The notes under the pieces were generated by a model. It searched no databases, was not told the origin of the DNA, and saw nothing but the letters and a program-made list of their open reading frames with translations. From Kiloniellales bacterium (lineage in GTDB: Bacteria; Pseudomonadota; Alphaproteobacteria; Kiloniellales; JAKSBE01): DNA of 64,000 nucleotides. Location of the stretch: the NCBI GenBank assembly GCA_030066685.1, contig JASJBF010000001.1:248001-312000 (forward strand). The letters run 5' to 3'. The position numbers and the translations under genes were made by a program. Positions 63,023 to 64,000 of the stretch are shown piece by piece (the stretch's first letter is position 1; every line of letters begins with the position of its first letter).

Positions 63023-63216
63023 GGCGGGGCTGTTGTCTCCCGGTCTCGGCTGTCGGCTTCGCAGATGAGGCTCGGCGCAAAAGGCGTCGGCGTTCGTGGG
63101 CGCGGCATCTTAGAGTCGCGGGATTTGCCCGGCAACACGCAAATCTCGGCGGGCTTTGCGGGCCTTGCGGCACTGTGCTAAGGGACCGGTCAGGCTTAGC
63201 AGGGAGGGGTCCGACC

Positions 63217-63969
63217 ATGCGGCGCAAGCTGATTGCCGGCAACTGGAAGATGAATGGCTTGCGCGCCTCTTCTCGAAATCTGGCGCAGAGCCTGCTGGAC
63301 GGGATCGCCTGCGCGGCACCGTCCTGCGACCTTCTGGTCTGCCCGCCCGCGTGTGTGCTGGAGACGGTCGGCGGCATGATCGCCGGGACGCCGATCGCGC
63401 TCGGCGGCCAGGACTGCCACAGCGCCGAGGCCGGCGCCCACACCGGCGACATCTCCGCCGCCATGCTGAAAGACGCCGGCTGCGCCTACGTCATCCTCGG
63501 CCATTCAGAGCGGCGCAGCGATCACGGCGAGACCGACGCCCTGGTCCAGGCCAAGTCGGGCGCGGCGCTGGCCGCCGGCTTGACCCCGATCGTCTGCGTC
63601 GGCGAGACCGCAGCGGAGCGGGACGCCGGCCGCACCCTGGCCGTGGTCGAAGCCCAGCTGGCCGGTTCCCTGCCACGGCTCGGACCCGGGCAGGTCCTGG
63701 CAATCGCCTACGAGCCCGTCTGGGCCATCGGCAGCGGCCGGACCCCGAGCGCCGCCGAGGTCGGCGAGCTCCACGGCGCGGTCCGGCGCTGGCTCGAGGC
63801 CAGGCTGGGCAACGAGGCCGCGGCGGCCGTCCGCATTCTCTACGGCGGCTCGATGAAGCCGGCCAATGCCGCAGAGCTGCTGGCCGTAGCGGAGGTCGAC
63901 GGCGGCCTGATCGGCGGTGCCAGCCTTAAGGCCGAGGATTTCCTGGCCATCGCCCGGGCCTGCGGCTAG
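63217..63969 (+). CDS. tpiA: Triosephosphate isomerase
   Basis: 250 residues from the ATG at 63217 (AGGGAGGGG upstream); an earlier frame opening at 63175 is not needed. The catalytic residues are visible: Asn9-Lys11 in AGNWKMNG, the His of LGHSERR and the Glu of AYEPVWAIGSG, plus the phosphate loop YGGSMKPAN. It interconverts dihydroxyacetone phosphate and glyceraldehyde 3-phosphate. It ends 31 bases before the window edge; secG would be the expected next gene but is not visible. Confidence 0.97.
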   Translation: MRRKLIAGNWKMNGLRASSRNLAQSLLDGIACAAPSCDLLVCPPACVLETVGGMIAGTPIALGGQDCHSAEAGAHTGDISAAMLKDAGCAYVILGHSERRSDHGETDALVQAKSGAALAAGLTPIVCVGETAAERDAGRTLAVVEAQLAGSLPRLGPGQVLAIAYEPVWAIGSGRTPSAAEVGELHGAVRRWLEARLGNEAAAAVRILYGGSMKPANAAELLAVAEVDGGLIGGASLKAEDFLAIARACG

Positions 63970-64000
63970 GCCCTGCCGCGGGCTGGAAATCCGGGCTGGT

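Overview
This 64 kb window looks like core chromosome of a GC-rich alphaproteobacterium of the Rhodospirillales type in the broad sense. Evidence for this is the very high G+C at third codon positions, a complete 14-gene nuo operon followed by birA-coaX-rnj-mce-DUF1467-proS-lol-dnaE, and the run rpsB-tsf-pyrH-frr-uppS-cdsA-dxr-rseP-bamA-ompH-fabZ / gltA-gltX / comEC / lexA / moeA-moaC-trpCDG / trpE-ppiD / tpiA. Species cannot be read from the sequence. No prophage, insertion sequence, transposase, integrase or CRISPR array was seen.

Layout. Positions 1-7.7 kb: the 3' end of an AceE/transketolase-type gene, tRNA-Leu(UAG), then a protein-quality-control block (tig, clpP, clpX, lon) and an HU gene closed by a strong intrinsic terminator. 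Positions 7.7-9.9 kb are the only accessory-looking pocket. It holds a compound palindromic repeat, tRNA-Val(UAC), an orphan 2OG-Fe(II) oxygenase-like gene, tRNA-Asp(GUC), a cluster of related palindromes, and an alkyltransferase-like DNA-binding protein (MGMT fold with Trp in place of the catalytic Cys). Positions 9.9-24.1 kb: nuoA to nuoN (complex I). Positions 24.1-36.8 kb: cofactor, RNA-processing and translation genes (birA, coaX, rnj, mce, proS), the lipoprotein-release transporter (two paralogous permeases flanking lolD), and dnaE.

Positions 36.8-47.9 kb: translation factors, then isoprenoid, phospholipid and outer-membrane biogenesis genes. The usual lipid A genes (lpxD, lpxA, lpxI, lpxB) expected around fabZ are absent here. 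ompH is followed by a 232-base geneless spacer and then fabZ, and fabZ is followed within about 30 bases by the convergent citrate synthase gene. Positions 47.9-64 kb: gltA and gltX (minus), comEC (plus), lexA with an SOS operator, the minus-strand operon trpG-trpD-trpC-moaC-moeA, a YibQ-like deacetylase gene on the plus strand separating trpG from trpE, the ppiD-trpE pair, and tpiA.

Most of the window is ordinary housekeeping DNA. The observations that deserve a second look are the missing lpx block, the palindromic elements around tRNA-Val and tRNA-Asp, the paired lol permeases, rare-codon AT-rich islands inside otherwise GC-rich genes (clearest in dnaE), and the alkyltransferase-like protein. 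No gap between genes exceeds 300 bases.
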